A DNA stretch of 64,000 bases, taken from positions 1 to 64,000 of the forward strand of contig NZ_AP017457.1 in NCBI RefSeq assembly GCF_002355535.1, read 5' to 3'. Every line of letters starts with the position of its first letter. The first letter of the stretch is position 1. Both the position numbers and the translations under genes were made by a program. This DNA comes from Aurantimicrobium minutum. Its GTDB lineage: Bacteria; Actinomycetota; Actinomycetes; Actinomycetales; Microbacteriaceae. This document shows, in pieces, positions 15,418 through 24,439 of this stretch. The notes under the pieces were generated by a model. The model saw only the letters and a list, made by a program, of their open reading frames with translations, was not told the origin of the DNA and made no database searches.

Positions 15418-15837
15418 ATGGTTGACTTCTCAACACTCTCTAAAGGCGATGTCATTGCTGAGGAATCTTTCCACCTCACCCGAGACAACTTGGTTCGATA
15501 CGCCGGGGCCTCTGGCGATTTCAACCCCATTCACTACCGCGACGATGTTGCCGTCTCAGTTGGACTTCCTGGAGTTCTTGCGCACGGCATGCTCACGATG
15601 GGACTAGCTGTTCAACCTGTGTCCAACTGGGTGGGTGATCCTGCTCGCATCGTGGACTATCAGGTTCGTTTCACCCGTCCTGTTCTTGTCGATGGCCAAA
15701 CTGGCGCAGATGTCATTGTCTCCGCAGCAGTGGGTGCACTGGAAGAAGACACACAGATTGTGCGTATCGATCTGACCGTGAAGTTCAACGACGAGACAGT
15801 CCTGGGTAAAGCCCAGGTTCGCGTCAACCTTGCCTAA
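15418..15837 (+). CDS. MaoC family hydratase/dehydratase (HadB-like)
   Basis: A 139-residue MaoC/hydratase 2 domain. The motif YAGASGDFNPIHY (about 27-39) contains the catalytic Asp and His of R-specific enoyl hydratases, and GVLAHGML follows. It would supply the active site to the HadA-like partner encoded just upstream. It precedes murB by three bases. Confidence 0.85.
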   Translation: MVDFSTLSKGDVIAEESFHLTRDNLVRYAGASGDFNPIHYRDDVAVSVGLPGVLAHGMLTMGLAVQPVSNWVGDPARIVDYQVRFTRPVLVDGQTGADVIVSAAVGALEEDTQIVRIDLTVKFNDETVLGKAQVRVNLA

Positions 15838-15840
15838 CTG

Positions 15841-16956
15841 ATGAACTCAGTTCCGCTTTCCACACTGACCACCATGCAGGTGGGGGGTCCGGCGCGCGAA
15901 CTCATTACCGCCACAACGCGGGAGCAACTTATTGAGGCTGCTCTGAATACGTGGGATTCGAATGAGCCCTGGCTCATTCTGGGCGGCGGATCCAACACCA
16001 TCGTTGCTGACCATGGGTTTGATGGAACCGTTATTCACGTCTGCACGCACGGCATGGAACGTCAGCAAGACATTTCGCGCTCGCCAAACCACAGCACTAT
16101 TCGCATTGCTGCGGGAGTGAACTGGGATGAACTCGTTGCGTGGAGCATTTCTGAAGGCTTAGCCGGTATAGAAGCACTCTCGGGAATCCCCGGTTCCACA
16201 GGTGCAGCACCCATTCAAAACATTGGTGCCTATGGCCAAGAACTTTCCTCCGTGCTCACTGCCGTTGAATTCCTTGACCGCTACACCCAAGAGATCTCCT
16301 GGATTTCCGCAGCTGACTTAGCTTTGGGATACCGCGACTCGGTGTTCAAGCAGGGCAAAGAAGGTGTCATTCTCACGGTGGAGTTGAGTCTGGCTTCCTA
16401 TGGGAACAACCTGTCTGCACCAATTGCTTTCCCCCAGCTCGCCTCAGCGCTCGGTGTTGAGTTGGGTGCCCAGGTATCTCTTGAAGAGGTTCGCCAGTCT
16501 GTTCTCGCTCTGCGCGCGAGCAAAGGCATGGTTCTCAACCCTGCAGACCCTGACACAGCCAGCGCAGGTTCTTTCTTCATGAACCCCATCGTCACCGAAA
16601 ACTTTGCTCGCAACTTGCCTGAGGACGCTCCACGTTTTCCCGTGCAGAACACTCAGCAGGACCGCGTGCTTCCACTCGGTGCTGAGGTGCCACCGCTGGC
16701 CTCGGTAGAAGCTGGTCCCAACCTAGTCAAGCTTTCTGCTGCATGGCTCATTGAGAATGCTGGCGTGAAGAAGGGATATTCCATCCCTGGCTCCAAGGCA
16801 GGCATCTCCACCAAGCACACTCTGGCAATTACTAACCGCGGCGGCGCAACAGCTGCCGAGGTAGTTGGCCTGGCCACCTATGTCCAAGCTATGGTCCAGT
16901 CACACTTCGGCATTATCTTGCGCCCAGAACCCAACCTCATTGGAGTGGAGATTTAG
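15841..16956 (+). CDS. murB: UDP-N-acetylenolpyruvoylglucosamine reductase
   Basis: A 371-residue FAD enzyme that reduces UDP-GlcNAc-enolpyruvate to UDP-MurNAc in peptidoglycan synthesis. GGGSN (FAD binding), SGIPGSTGAAPIQNIGAYGQE, GYRDSVFK with the conserved Tyr/Arg, and SAGSFFMNP with the proton-donating serine are all visible. The long insert before the C-terminus is typical of actinobacterial type I MurB. It is the last clear member of the hadA-hadB-murB operon. Confidence 0.95.
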   Translation: MNSVPLSTLTTMQVGGPARELITATTREQLIEAALNTWDSNEPWLILGGGSNTIVADHGFDGTVIHVCTHGMERQQDISRSPNHSTIRIAAGVNWDELVAWSISEGLAGIEALSGIPGSTGAAPIQNIGAYGQELSSVLTAVEFLDRYTQEISWISAADLALGYRDSVFKQGKEGVILTVELSLASYGNNLSAPIAFPQLASALGVELGAQVSLEEVRQSVLALRASKGMVLNPADPDTASAGSFFMNPIVTENFARNLPEDAPRFPVQNTQQDRVLPLGAEVPPLASVEAGPNLVKLSAAWLIENAGVKKGYSIPGSKAGISTKHTLAITNRGGATAAEVVGLATYVQAMVQSHFGIILRPEPNLIGVEI

Positions 16957-16958
16957 CC

Positions 16959-17312
16959 ATGGCAAAGTTTGAGAGCGTCGAGGACTACCTCAACAGTTTG
17001 GAAAGCCCTAAACACGAAACTCTGCGAGCTGTTATCAGGGCCATCGAAACACATTTTCCCGAAGCTGAATTCAAACTCGCATGGAATGTTCCCCAGGTTC
17101 AGATTCAGGGCAAATACGTCTTCGGCATGTCTGCAGCAAAGAACCATCTTTCACTGGCGCCCTGGAGTGAAGCAGTCATGGCAGAGCTTGCTCCACGACT
17201 AGCTGGCTATGAAACCACCAAAGGCTTGATTCGTATCCCGGTTGATTGGGATGTTGATCAGCAGCTCATCGCTGACATGATTTCGGCTCGAATGGCCGAA
17301 CTCGGAATTTAG
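16959..17312 (+). CDS. DUF1801 / iron-chaperone-like small protein
   Basis: A 117-residue DUF1801 (YdhG/Fra-like) domain protein: DYLNSLESPKHETLRAVIRAIE at the N-terminus is the usual start of the family, and FGMSAAKNHLSLAPW fits the strand region. The biochemical role is not settled. It starts two bases after murB, so it is co-transcribed. Confidence 0.75.
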   Translation: MAKFESVEDYLNSLESPKHETLRAVIRAIETHFPEAEFKLAWNVPQVQIQGKYVFGMSAAKNHLSLAPWSEAVMAELAPRLAGYETTKGLIRIPVDWDVDQQLIADMISARMAELGI

Positions 17313-17315
17313 TTT

Positions 17316-18521
17316 CTACTTCGTACCGAAAAGTTTCTGCAGGCGCTGAACTCCCTCAAGCAGTTGTGCATCTCCGAGGGCATAGCTAAAGCGCAGGTAT
17401 CCGCTGGGACCAAATGCCTCACCAGGAACCGCAGCTACCTCTGTTTGATCAAGGATCAGGTCAGCGAGCTCGAGGGAGTTGGTTGGAGTAACTCCACCCC
17501 ACTCCTTGTTCAACAGCCCCGTGACATCACAGTAAACATAGAACGCGCCCTCAGGCATGGGAACTTCGAAGCCCGGAATCTTGCGGAGTTCTTCAACGAT
17601 GAGCTTGCGACGGCGATCGAATGCTTTACGCATTTCTTCAACAGGCTCTTGAGGGCCGGTGAGTGCTGCGATAGCTGCACGCTGAGAGATGTTGGAGACG
17701 TTAGAGCTTAGGTGTGATTGAAGGTTGGCAGCGGCCTTGATGGCATCGGCGGGGCCAACCATCCAGCCCAAACGCCACCCGGTCATGGCATAAGTCTTGG
17801 CAACGCCGTTGACCAAGATGGTGCGGTCTTGCAGGGCAGGAACAGCGTCCACGATGGAGACAGCCTTGAGACCGTCATAAGTCAGGTTCTGGTAAATCTC
17901 ATCTGCGATAACCCACAGGCCGTGCTTGTCAGCCCACTCACCAATGGCTTTGGTTTGCTCGGGGGAATAAACAGCACCAGTGGGGTTCGAGGGCGAGACG
18001 AAAAGCAACACCTTGGTTTTGTCCGTGCGAGCTGCTTCGAGCTGGTCCACGGTGACGAGGTAGTTCTGGTCGGCGCCAGCGAAAACGTCAACCTGCTTAC
18101 CGCCAGCAAGCTTGATGGCCTCGGGGTAGGTGGTCCAGTACGGGGTAGGAACAAGTACCTCATCACCTGGATCAAGCAGCGTTGCAAAAGCTTGGTACAC
18201 AGCCTGCTTGCCACCGTTGGTGACGATGACCTGGCTGGGGTCTACAGCCCAACCGCTGTCGCGCTTTGTTTTATCCGCGATGGCCTGCTTGAGTTCGGGT
18301 AAACCGGCGGCGGGGGTGTAGCGGTAGTTTTTGGGATCTTTCACCGCAGCCAGTGCCGCATCCACGATGTGAGCAGGTGTGGAGAAGTCTGGTTCACCAG
18401 CTGCATAGCTGATAACGGGGCGACCAGCAGCTTGCAAGGCTTTTGCCTTGGCATCTACCTTGAGGGTCGCAGACTCTGCGATGGCGGAAATACGAGAAGA
18501 AATACGCTTCAATTCAGGCAC
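17316..18521 (-). CDS. aspC: Aspartate aminotransferase, class I/II fold type I
   Basis: A 401-residue PLP aminotransferase. The segments SYAAGEPDF near the N-terminus, [11 protein letters not shown] and the lysine in [14 protein letters not shown] match type I-gamma aspartate aminotransferases of Gram-positive bacteria. It transfers amino groups between aspartate and 2-oxoglutarate. It is convergent with the murB operon and upstream of tRNA-Trp on the opposite strand. Substrate preference (aspartate or prephenate) cannot be decided from sequence. Confidence 0.85.
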   Translation of the reverse strand: MPELKRISSRISAIAESATLKVDAKAKALQAAGRPVISYAAGEPDFSTPAHIVDAALAAVKDPKNYRYTPAAGLPELKQAIADKTKRDSGWAVDPSQVIVTNGGKQAVYQAFATLLDPGDEVLVPTPYWTTYPEAIKLAGGKQVDVFAGADQNYLVTVDQLEAARTDKTKVLLFVSPSNPTGAVYSPEQTKAIGEWADKHGLWVIADEIYQNLTYDGLKAVSIVDAVPALQDRTILVNGVAKTYAMTGWRLGWMVGPADAIKAAANLQSHLSSNVSNISQRAAIAALTGPQEPVEEMRKAFDRRRKLIVEELRKIPGFEVPMPEGAFYVYCDVTGLLNKEWGGVTPTNSLELADLILDQTEVAAVPGEAFGPSGYLRFSYALGDAQLLEGVQRLQKLFGTK

Positions 18522-18667
18522 GACTACAACTATAGGGCTCCGGGCTCAGCTTTACACAGAGGCACTTTCTGACCTAAGCTGTTGCGAAGTGGTTGAAAAA
18601 TGCCATGCTTTCGCGTGCCTTCTTTTGGGAAGAAACTACTGAAGTTTTCAGTGGCAGCGTGAAGCAG

Positions 18668-18740
18668 AGGGCGGTGGCTCAATTGGTAGAGCAGCGGTCT
18701 CCAAAACCGCAGGTTGCAGGTTCGAGTCCTGTCCGCCCTG
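18668..18740 (+). tRNA. trnW: tRNA-Trp (CCA anticodon)
   Basis: A 73-base cloverleaf: acceptor AGGGCGG pairs with CCGCCCT, the D arm is GGCTCAATTGGTAGAGC, the anticodon loop CTCCAAA carries CCA, and the T arm is GCAGGTTCGAGTCCTGT. The discriminator is G and no CCA tail is encoded. It lies 20 bases upstream of secE, a common actinobacterial arrangement. Confidence 0.97.
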
Positions 18741-18759
18741 CAAATCGAAAGGAAAACAA

Positions 18760-19050
18760 ATGGCGCAAGACGTAGCCGACGAGCCCGGTGAGGACATCGT
18801 CGCACGCGCAAAAAAGGATCGTGCTGCCAAGCGCAATCCTTTCTCGCGCATTGCGCTCTTCCTTCGTCAGGTAATGGGTGAACTCAAGAAAGTCGTCACC
18901 CCTACCCGTAAAGAACTCATCAACTATGTGTTGGTAGTTCTCGCCTTCGTCACCATCATGTTGTTGATTGTGTCGGCGATGGATGCAGTATTTGGCTGGA
19001 CCGTGATTGCCGTATTCGGTGACCTCGGTGCAACAACACCTGCTGGCTAA
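18760..19050 (+). CDS. secE: Preprotein translocase subunit SecE
   Basis: A 96-residue protein with a charged N-terminus, the FLRQVMGELKKVVTPTRKEL amphipathic segment typical of SecE, and one membrane helix (about residues 63-85). It stabilises SecY in the translocon. It sits between tRNA-Trp and nusG, as in most bacteria. Confidence 0.95.
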   Translation: MAQDVADEPGEDIVARAKKDRAAKRNPFSRIALFLRQVMGELKKVVTPTRKELINYVLVVLAFVTIMLLIVSAMDAVFGWTVIAVFGDLGATTPAG

Positions 19051-19088
19051 CCAGCACCAACGATTTACACAAATAAGACAGGAACAAC

Positions 19089-19895
19089 GTGACTGATTCG
19101 ACGCGCGAAGACGAGCAGCTGCTCGAGGCTGCTCTGGATGCACTAACCGAAACCGATGCTGCTGCAGTGGTTGACGTGGAGTCTGACGAAGTAATTGCCG
19201 ATGCTCTCGACATCGACACCATCGAAGAAGCAGAAGCAGCCATCGTTGCTTCTGAAGATGAAGAAGAAGTCGCTGAAGACCCCTACGCGGCCTTCGAAGC
19301 AGAGCTTCGTACCCTGCCTGGTAAGTGGTACGTCATCCACTCCTACGCTGGCTTTGAGCGCAAGGTCAAGCACAACATTGAGAACCGTCGTACCTCGATG
19401 CAGCTCAACGATTTCATCTTCCAGATCGAAGTTCCCATGGAAGACGTTGTTGAAATCAAGAACGGTCAGCGCAAGATGGTTACCCGTGTTCGTATCCCCG
19501 GATACGTACTCGTGCGCATGGACCTCAACGAAGACAGCTGGTCGTGTGTCCGTCACACCCCAGGTGTGACCGGCTTCGTCGGCAACGCTCACAACCCCAC
19601 TCCTCTGCGTTTCCAGGAAGCATTCAACATGCTCAAGCCCCTGGTTGAAGTCAAGGATGTTCCTACCGCTAAGGCTGTTCAGGCCAAGGGTGGCCAGGCT
19701 GTTGCTCGTACCCCCATCGCAGAGATCGACTTCGAAATCGGCGAGACCGTGGTTATCAAGGAAGGTTCCTTCGCAGGTCTTCCTGGTTCGATCAGCGAAA
19801 TCAAGCCAGAGAGCGGCAAGCTCACTGTTCTGGTTTCTTTGTTCGAACGTGAGACTCCAGTTGAACTGAGCTTCGACCAGGTCACTAAGCAGTAA
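19089..19895 (+). CDS. nusG: Transcription termination/antitermination protein NusG
   Basis: A 268-residue NusG. The first 75-80 residues form a strongly acidic, Ala/Glu-rich extension common in actinobacteria. The NGN domain (KWYVIHSYAGFERKV onward) and the KOW motif (GETVVIKEGSFAGLPGSI, about 214-231) follow. The gene starts with GTG. NusG links RNA polymerase to ribosome or Rho. The 114-bp gap to rplK contains the hairpin TCCCTGA/TCAGGGA. Confidence 0.95.
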   Translation: MTDSTREDEQLLEAALDALTETDAAAVVDVESDEVIADALDIDTIEEAEAAIVASEDEEEVAEDPYAAFEAELRTLPGKWYVIHSYAGFERKVKHNIENRRTSMQLNDFIFQIEVPMEDVVEIKNGQRKMVTRVRIPGYVLVRMDLNEDSWSCVRHTPGVTGFVGNAHNPTPLRFQEAFNMLKPLVEVKDVPTAKAVQAKGGQAVARTPIAEIDFEIGETVVIKEGSFAGLPGSISEIKPESGKLTVLVSLFERETPVELSFDQVTKQ

Positions 19896-20009
19896 TACAG
19901 ATTTCCCTGAGCTCAGTCTCAGGGATTACCGCGAATCAGGTTTACCTGATTTCACGGGAGAGTTCATCGGAACCCCGATGAGTTCGAAGCCCAAAAAAAG
20001 GAAAAAGAA

Positions 20010-20441
20010 ATGGCACCGAAAAAGAAGGTCACAGGTCTGATTAAGCTTCAGATCCAGGCCGGCGCCGCGAATCCAGCTCCTCCTGTTGGTCCCGCTCTGG
20101 GTCAGCACGGTGTGAACATCATGGATTTCTGCAAGGCATACAACGCAGCAACCGAATCACAGCGTGGAAACATCATCCCCGTTGAGATCACCGTTTACGA
20201 AGACCGTTCATTCGACTTCATCCTCAAGACTCCTCCTGCAGCTGAAATGATCAAGAAGGCTGCTGGCGTTGCTAAGGGTTCTGGTACTCCTCACACTGTG
20301 AAGGTTGCCAAGCTTACCCAGGCACAGGTTCAGACCATTGCAGAAGCAAAGATGGCTGACCTCAACGCAAACGACATTGAAGCTGCAAAGCTCATCATCG
20401 CCGGGACCGCTCGTTCCATGGGCATCACGGTAGAGGGCTAA
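20010..20441 (+). CDS. rplK: 50S ribosomal protein L11
   Basis: A 143-residue L11. The N-terminal [23 protein letters not shown]-like segment and the C-terminal GTARSMGI are characteristic. It binds the GTPase-associated region of 23S rRNA. GGAAAAAGAA precedes the ATG. Paired with rplA. Confidence 0.97.
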
Positions 20442-20452
20442 GGGGATAGATC

Positions 20453-21142
20453 ATGGCTAAGAAGTCAAAGGCATATCTTGCTGCTGCCGCAAAGGTAGAA
20501 GAAGGCAAGTTTTACACCGCAACCGAAGCAGTCGCACTTGCTAAGGAAACCGGTTCCGCAAAGTTCAACAGCACCGTTGAGGTAGCCCTCAAGCTCGGTG
20601 TTGACCCTCGTAAGGCAGACCAGATGGTTCGTGGAACCGTCATGCTTCCTCACGGCACCGGTAAGACTGCACGCGTTATCGTGTTCGCAACCGGTCCTGC
20701 TGCTGAAGCTGCTGTTGCAGCTGGTGCAGACGAGGTTGGCGGCGACGAGCTCATCGAGAAGGTAGCCGCTGGTTACACCGATTTCGATGCTGCTGTTTCT
20801 ACCCCTGAACTCATGGGTAAGGTTGGTCGTCTCGGTAAGGTACTCGGTCCTCGTAACCTGATGCCAAACCCTAAGACGGGAACCGTAACCCCAGATGTTG
20901 CTAAGGCTGTTAGTGACATCAAGGGCGGAAAGATCGAATTCAAGGTAGACAAGCACTCCAACGTTCACTTCATCGTTGGTAAGGCTTCGTTCACCGCAGA
21001 GCAGCTCAGCGAAAACATTAACGCAGCTCTCGAAGAAGTTGTTCGCCTCAAGCCTTCATCGGCAAAGGGTCGCTACATCCAGAAGGGCGCAGTCTCGACC
21101 ACCTTCGGTCCTGGCATCCCACTTGATGTTGCAAGCATCTAA
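20453..21142 (+). CDS. rplA: 50S ribosomal protein L1
   Basis: A 229-residue L1 with the [19 protein letters not shown] signature and the [11 protein letters not shown] segment. It is 11 bases after rplK and closes the operon at the strong terminator at 21161. L1 also acts as a translational repressor of its operon in many bacteria. Confidence 0.97.
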   Translation: MAKKSKAYLAAAAKVEEGKFYTATEAVALAKETGSAKFNSTVEVALKLGVDPRKADQMVRGTVMLPHGTGKTARVIVFATGPAAEAAVAAGADEVGGDELIEKVAAGYTDFDAAVSTPELMGKVGRLGKVLGPRNLMPNPKTGTVTPDVAKAVSDIKGGKIEFKVDKHSNVHFIVGKASFTAEQLSENINAALEEVVRLKPSSAKGRYIQKGAVSTTFGPGIPLDVASI

Positions 21143-21160
21143 GTTCAACTGAACTCGGAG

Positions 21161-21199
21161 AAGTCCCCGTCGCGAATGCGACGGGGACTTCTTGTTTTT
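21161..21199 (+). terminator. Intrinsic terminator after rplA
   Basis: AAGTCCCCGTCGC and GCGACGGGGACTT form a 13-bp stem with the tetraloop GAAT, followed by CTTGTTTTTC. Confidence 0.9.
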
Positions 21200-21229
21200 C
21201 TCTCTAGTTCTGCCCGGTATCGTTGAAGA

Positions 21230-22297
21230 GTGATTAAGCAGCCTGCGCACATTGAGAACATCCCTGCCTACAAACCAGGGAAGTCCACTGTGGATGGCTG
21301 GGATGGTCCGGTGTACAAACTCTCCTCGAATGAGAACCCTTACCCGCCGCTTCCCTCCGTTATTCAGGCCATCACTGATGCCGCATCAACAATGCACCGC
21401 TATCCCAATATGGCTGCGCCTGAACTCACCGCCGCTTTAGCTGCACGCTTAGGGGTCAAGGAATCAGAAATCGCCTTTGGCACTGGCTCAGTTGAGGTTG
21501 CTGGACAGCTCATTCGTGCTTTCGCCGGTCACGGCGATGAAGTCATATATGCGTGGCGTTCTTTCGAGGCTTATCCCATCTTGGTTCGTGGGGCTGGTGC
21601 AACGCCAGTTGAGGTTCCCCTCACAGCCGATCATCGTCATGATCTTCCTGCCATGCTTGCGGCAATTACTCCCGCAACCAAAGTCATCTTCATTTGCACG
21701 CCCAATAACCCCACGGGCACAGCTGTCGGCCATGACGAGTTGCGGGAATTCCTTTCCCAGGTTCCTTCACACATCCTCGTGGTGATTGATGAGGCCTATG
21801 TTCACTTTCAGAACGATCCCAATGCGGCACGTGGTCTGGAGCTTTACCGCGAGTTTGAGAACGTAGCTGTCCTGCACACTTTCTCAAAGGCATATGGCCT
21901 TGCTGCTTTGCGTTTGGGATATACCGTTGCACGCCCTGATGTGATGGAGGGCCTAGCCAAGGTCGCACTGCCTTTTGGGGTGACCGATATTGCTCAAGCC
22001 GCAGGTGTTGCTTCGCTAGCTGCAGAGCCTGAACTTCAAGAACGCATCGAAGTTTTGTTGCAAGAACGAGACAAACTCGAAGCCTACCTCGCAACGACCG
22101 AGTGGGATGTTCCCCTGTCTCAAGCTAACTTTGTCTGGCTTGCCGCAGGTGATAAAACAGACTCTCTACAAGCGCATCTGATGAGCCGAGGAATTATCGG
22201 ACGGGCATTCAGCGGCACAGGTATTCGTATTTCTATCGGATCTCCAGAGGCCAATCTTGCCCTGATAGATGCGCTGGATAGCTATAGCCAGAGCTAG
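21230..22297 (+). CDS. hisC: Histidinol-phosphate aminotransferase family protein
   Basis: A 355-residue PLP aminotransferase of the HisC type: LSSNENPYPPLPSV near the N-terminus, CTPNNPTGT, and the PLP lysine in FSKAYGLAALRLGY. It forms histidinol phosphate from imidazole-acetol phosphate; related proteins transaminate aromatic 2-oxo acids. It stands apart from other his genes, so a broad or aromatic (Pat-like) role is possible. The GTG start lies six bases after a TATCGT hexamer, suggesting a leaderless mRNA. Confidence 0.85.
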   Translation: MIKQPAHIENIPAYKPGKSTVDGWDGPVYKLSSNENPYPPLPSVIQAITDAASTMHRYPNMAAPELTAALAARLGVKESEIAFGTGSVEVAGQLIRAFAGHGDEVIYAWRSFEAYPILVRGAGATPVEVPLTADHRHDLPAMLAAITPATKVIFICTPNNPTGTAVGHDELREFLSQVPSHILVVIDEAYVHFQNDPNAARGLELYREFENVAVLHTFSKAYGLAALRLGYTVARPDVMEGLAKVALPFGVTDIAQAAGVASLAAEPELQERIEVLLQERDKLEAYLATTEWDVPLSQANFVWLAAGDKTDSLQAHLMSRGIIGRAFSGTGIRISIGSPEANLALIDALDSYSQS

Positions 22298-22300
22298 TCT

Positions 22301-22909
22301 CTAAGACTCTTCAGCCTGCTCAAAGTTATCAAGACGAGCAATAAGACCATCGTGCACGGCAGGCCACTCGTCCTTGGTGATGGAGTAAACGGCAGTGTTG
22401 CGCAGGGTTCCATTGGGCATCACCATGTCGTTACGCAGCATGCCATCGAGTTTGGCGCCAAGCTTCTCAATTGCGGCACGGGACTGAGCATTCTTTTCGT
22501 GCGTGCGCAGTTCCACCGCGTTACACCCCAAAACATCAAAGGCATAGCTGAGCATCAGAAGTTTTGCCTCGGGGTTGATGGCTGTTCCTTGGAAGCTGTT
22601 AGCCATCCAAGTGGAGCCAATCTCCACCTTAAAGTTCTCCAGTTTCATGTTCATAAAAGTGGTCATTCCAATGGCCTTGCCTGAAGCCACATCAATCGTG
22701 GCAAAGGGCATCATGCTTCCTGCGTTATAGAGGCCCAGGCGGCGGTCTATCTCTGCTTTCATTCCCTCAGGGCTCGGAATTGCGGTGTACCAAAGCTCGT
22801 AGAGATTGCCATCTTTGCATGCAGCTTTGAGCTCATCAATACGTTCATTGCTCAGGGGCTCTAAACGAACGTAGTCGCCCTCAAGAACTGGAATCTCGGG
22901 AAGTGACAT
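22301..22909 (-). CDS. GNAT family N-acetyltransferase (RimJ/RimL-like)
   Basis: A 202-residue protein with the organisation of RimJ/RimL acetyltransferases: VRLEPLSNERIDEL at the start, GSTWMANSFQGTAINPEAKLL around the acetyl-CoA site, and VELRTHEKNAQSRAAIEKLGA in the C-terminal half. Targets may be protein N-termini or small molecules. It is convergent with hisC. Confidence 0.85.
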   Translation of the reverse strand: MSLPEIPVLEGDYVRLEPLSNERIDELKAACKDGNLYELWYTAIPSPEGMKAEIDRRLGLYNAGSMMPFATIDVASGKAIGMTTFMNMKLENFKVEIGSTWMANSFQGTAINPEAKLLMLSYAFDVLGCNAVELRTHEKNAQSRAAIEKLGAKLDGMLRNDMVMPNGTLRNTAVYSITKDEWPAVHDGLIARLDNFEQAEES

Positions 22910-22930
22910 GTGTTTCCTTAGGAAGAGAAT

Positions 22931-23596
22931 TTAGTTTGTGAGGCGGTGGAGCTCACCAATAAGCCCATTGGCAAGGTAGACAAGTTCTCGAATTGCACGC
23001 TCGTCACGCTCAATCCAGATGTGTTTGGGAGTATCTGAAACGGGAACAAAATTCTCATGCTGTTCCCAGACGAACAACGTTCTTTCTGCTCCGAGAACAT
23101 ATTGCTGCCAATAGACCTGACGAAGATATCCGGCAGGGACACCCTCGAAAGGCTTTTGACTAGTTTTTATCTCGGCAAGGACGAGGGTTTCATCAATGAC
23201 ACCTATGCCATCTGGCGTAGCCAGATGTCTCGGTTCGGGCTCTGCATGAAACAGGGCAGAGCTGGGATTGATAGAAAAGTTTTCTTTCACCCAAGCAGCG
23301 ATAACCGGTTCTCGAGCTTTTCCGTGATCCGTGAAAACATTGCCAGTAAAGGTGGATCCGCGAAGCTTTTCCAGGGCCGCGGTGGGAATGGCATTCACAC
23401 TATTGAGCTTGGCGACATCGGTGGCGGTAATTCCACGCGCTCGGGCGCGAAGCCACGCTGCTTCGTCTGTTCCGTCAGTGACAAGACGATCAAGATAGGC
23501 AATATGAGGGAATTCAGCCTGGGGTTTCGTCTCAGGCATACCTGCCACGTTCACTGGTGAATTCACGTTTCCTATTCTGGCGGTGGTCACCGACAT
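22931..23596 (-). CDS. YqaJ-type recombinase/exonuclease-like nuclease
   Basis: A 221-residue protein with the YqaJ/lambda-exonuclease (PD-(D/E)XK) pattern: WLRARARGITATDVAKL, HGKAREPVIAAW, ATPDGIGV with the catalytic aspartate, LAEIKTS with the E-x-K pair, and YWQQYVLG. Members are usually phage recombination exonucleases, but stand-alone chromosomal copies occur in actinobacteria. No other phage gene is seen here. The start is uncertain. Confidence 0.75.
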   Translation of the reverse strand: MSVTTARIGNVNSPVNVAGMPETKPQAEFPHIAYLDRLVTDGTDEAAWLRARARGITATDVAKLNSVNAIPTAALEKLRGSTFTGNVFTDHGKAREPVIAAWVKENFSINPSSALFHAEPEPRHLATPDGIGVIDETLVLAEIKTSQKPFEGVPAGYLRQVYWQQYVLGAERTLFVWEQHENFVPVSDTPKHIWIERDERAIRELVYLANGLIGELHRLTN

Positions 23597-23637
23597 TCGG
23601 ACAGGCGCTCGCCGGGTTGGTGACTATCTCTGCAGAT

Positions 23638-23676
23638 ATTCATAGCCTTCTTAGGTGATTCATAGGATTCTCATAG
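23638..23676 (+). promoter_or_regulatory. Tandem repeats upstream of the response regulator gene
   Basis: ATTCATAG, CTTCTTAG, ATTCATAG and TTCTCATAG end at 23645, 23654, 23665 and 23676, a period of about 10 bases. OmpR/PhoB-type regulators bind such tandem half-sites, so this may be an autoregulatory site. It lies next to a -10-like CATACT (23687) and the start codon at 23699. Confidence 0.5.
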
Positions 23677-23698
23677 AAAACTTAGCCATACTCGATGT

Positions 23699-24439
23699 GT
23701 GAACGAATCAACAGCTGCAGCCCCCATGCGCCTCACCCGAGCCGATGGTTCCCCCATTCGAGTACTCGTCGTCGATGATGAAGCATCCCTAACTGATCTG
23801 TTACAGATGGCTCTTCGATATGAAGGTTGGGAAATCAAGACTGCCGCCGATGGCTCCTCCGCCATCGCCACGGCGCGTGATTTCCGACCAGATGCTGTCG
23901 TGCTAGACATTATGCTGCCGGACATTGATGGACTCCAAGTATTGCAGCGCATGCGCGCAGACGGCAATGATGTTCCGGTGTTGTTCCTCACCGCTAAAGA
24001 TTCACTAGATGACCGCATTGCCGGCTTGACCGCCGGCGGTGACGATTACGTCACCAAACCCTTCAGCTTGGAAGAAGTTGTGGCCAGGCTTCGAGGATTG
24101 ATTCGCCGATCAACTTTGACCGTTGACGCGAATGAAAGCCCTGTGCTCACAGTCGGTGATTTGGAATTGGATGAGGACAGTCACGAAGTGCGTCGTGCGG
24201 GGCGTCCCATCGAACTCACTGCAACCGAGTTCGAACTGCTGCGTTACCTCATGCGCAACCCACGTCGCGTCGTGAGTAAGACACAAATTCTTGACCGCGT
24301 GTGGGATTACGACTTTGGGGGCAAGAGTTCCGTCGTCGAAATCTACATCTCCTACCTGCGTAAAAAGATTGATGCAGAGGGCTCTCCCATGTTGCATACC
24401 GTGCGTGGTGCTGGCTACATGATTAAGCCAGCTGACTAA
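23699..24439 (+). CDS. OmpR-family response regulator
   Basis: A 246-residue two-domain regulator. The receiver domain (about 20-135) has the acidic pair in VVDDE, the phosphorylated Asp70 in VVLD, and the lysine in YVTKPF. The C-terminal winged helix ends in VRGAGYMI. The start is GTG, six bases after a -10-like hexamer; an ATG nine codons later is an alternative. It overlaps the kinase gene by one base, so the two are translationally coupled. Confidence 0.9.
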   Translation: MNESTAAAPMRLTRADGSPIRVLVVDDEASLTDLLQMALRYEGWEIKTAADGSSAIATARDFRPDAVVLDIMLPDIDGLQVLQRMRADGNDVPVLFLTAKDSLDDRIAGLTAGGDDYVTKPFSLEEVVARLRGLIRRSTLTVDANESPVLTVGDLELDEDSHEVRRAGRPIELTATEFELLRYLMRNPRRVVSKTQILDRVWDYDFGGKSSVVEIYISYLRKKIDAEGSPMLHTVRGAGYMIKPAD

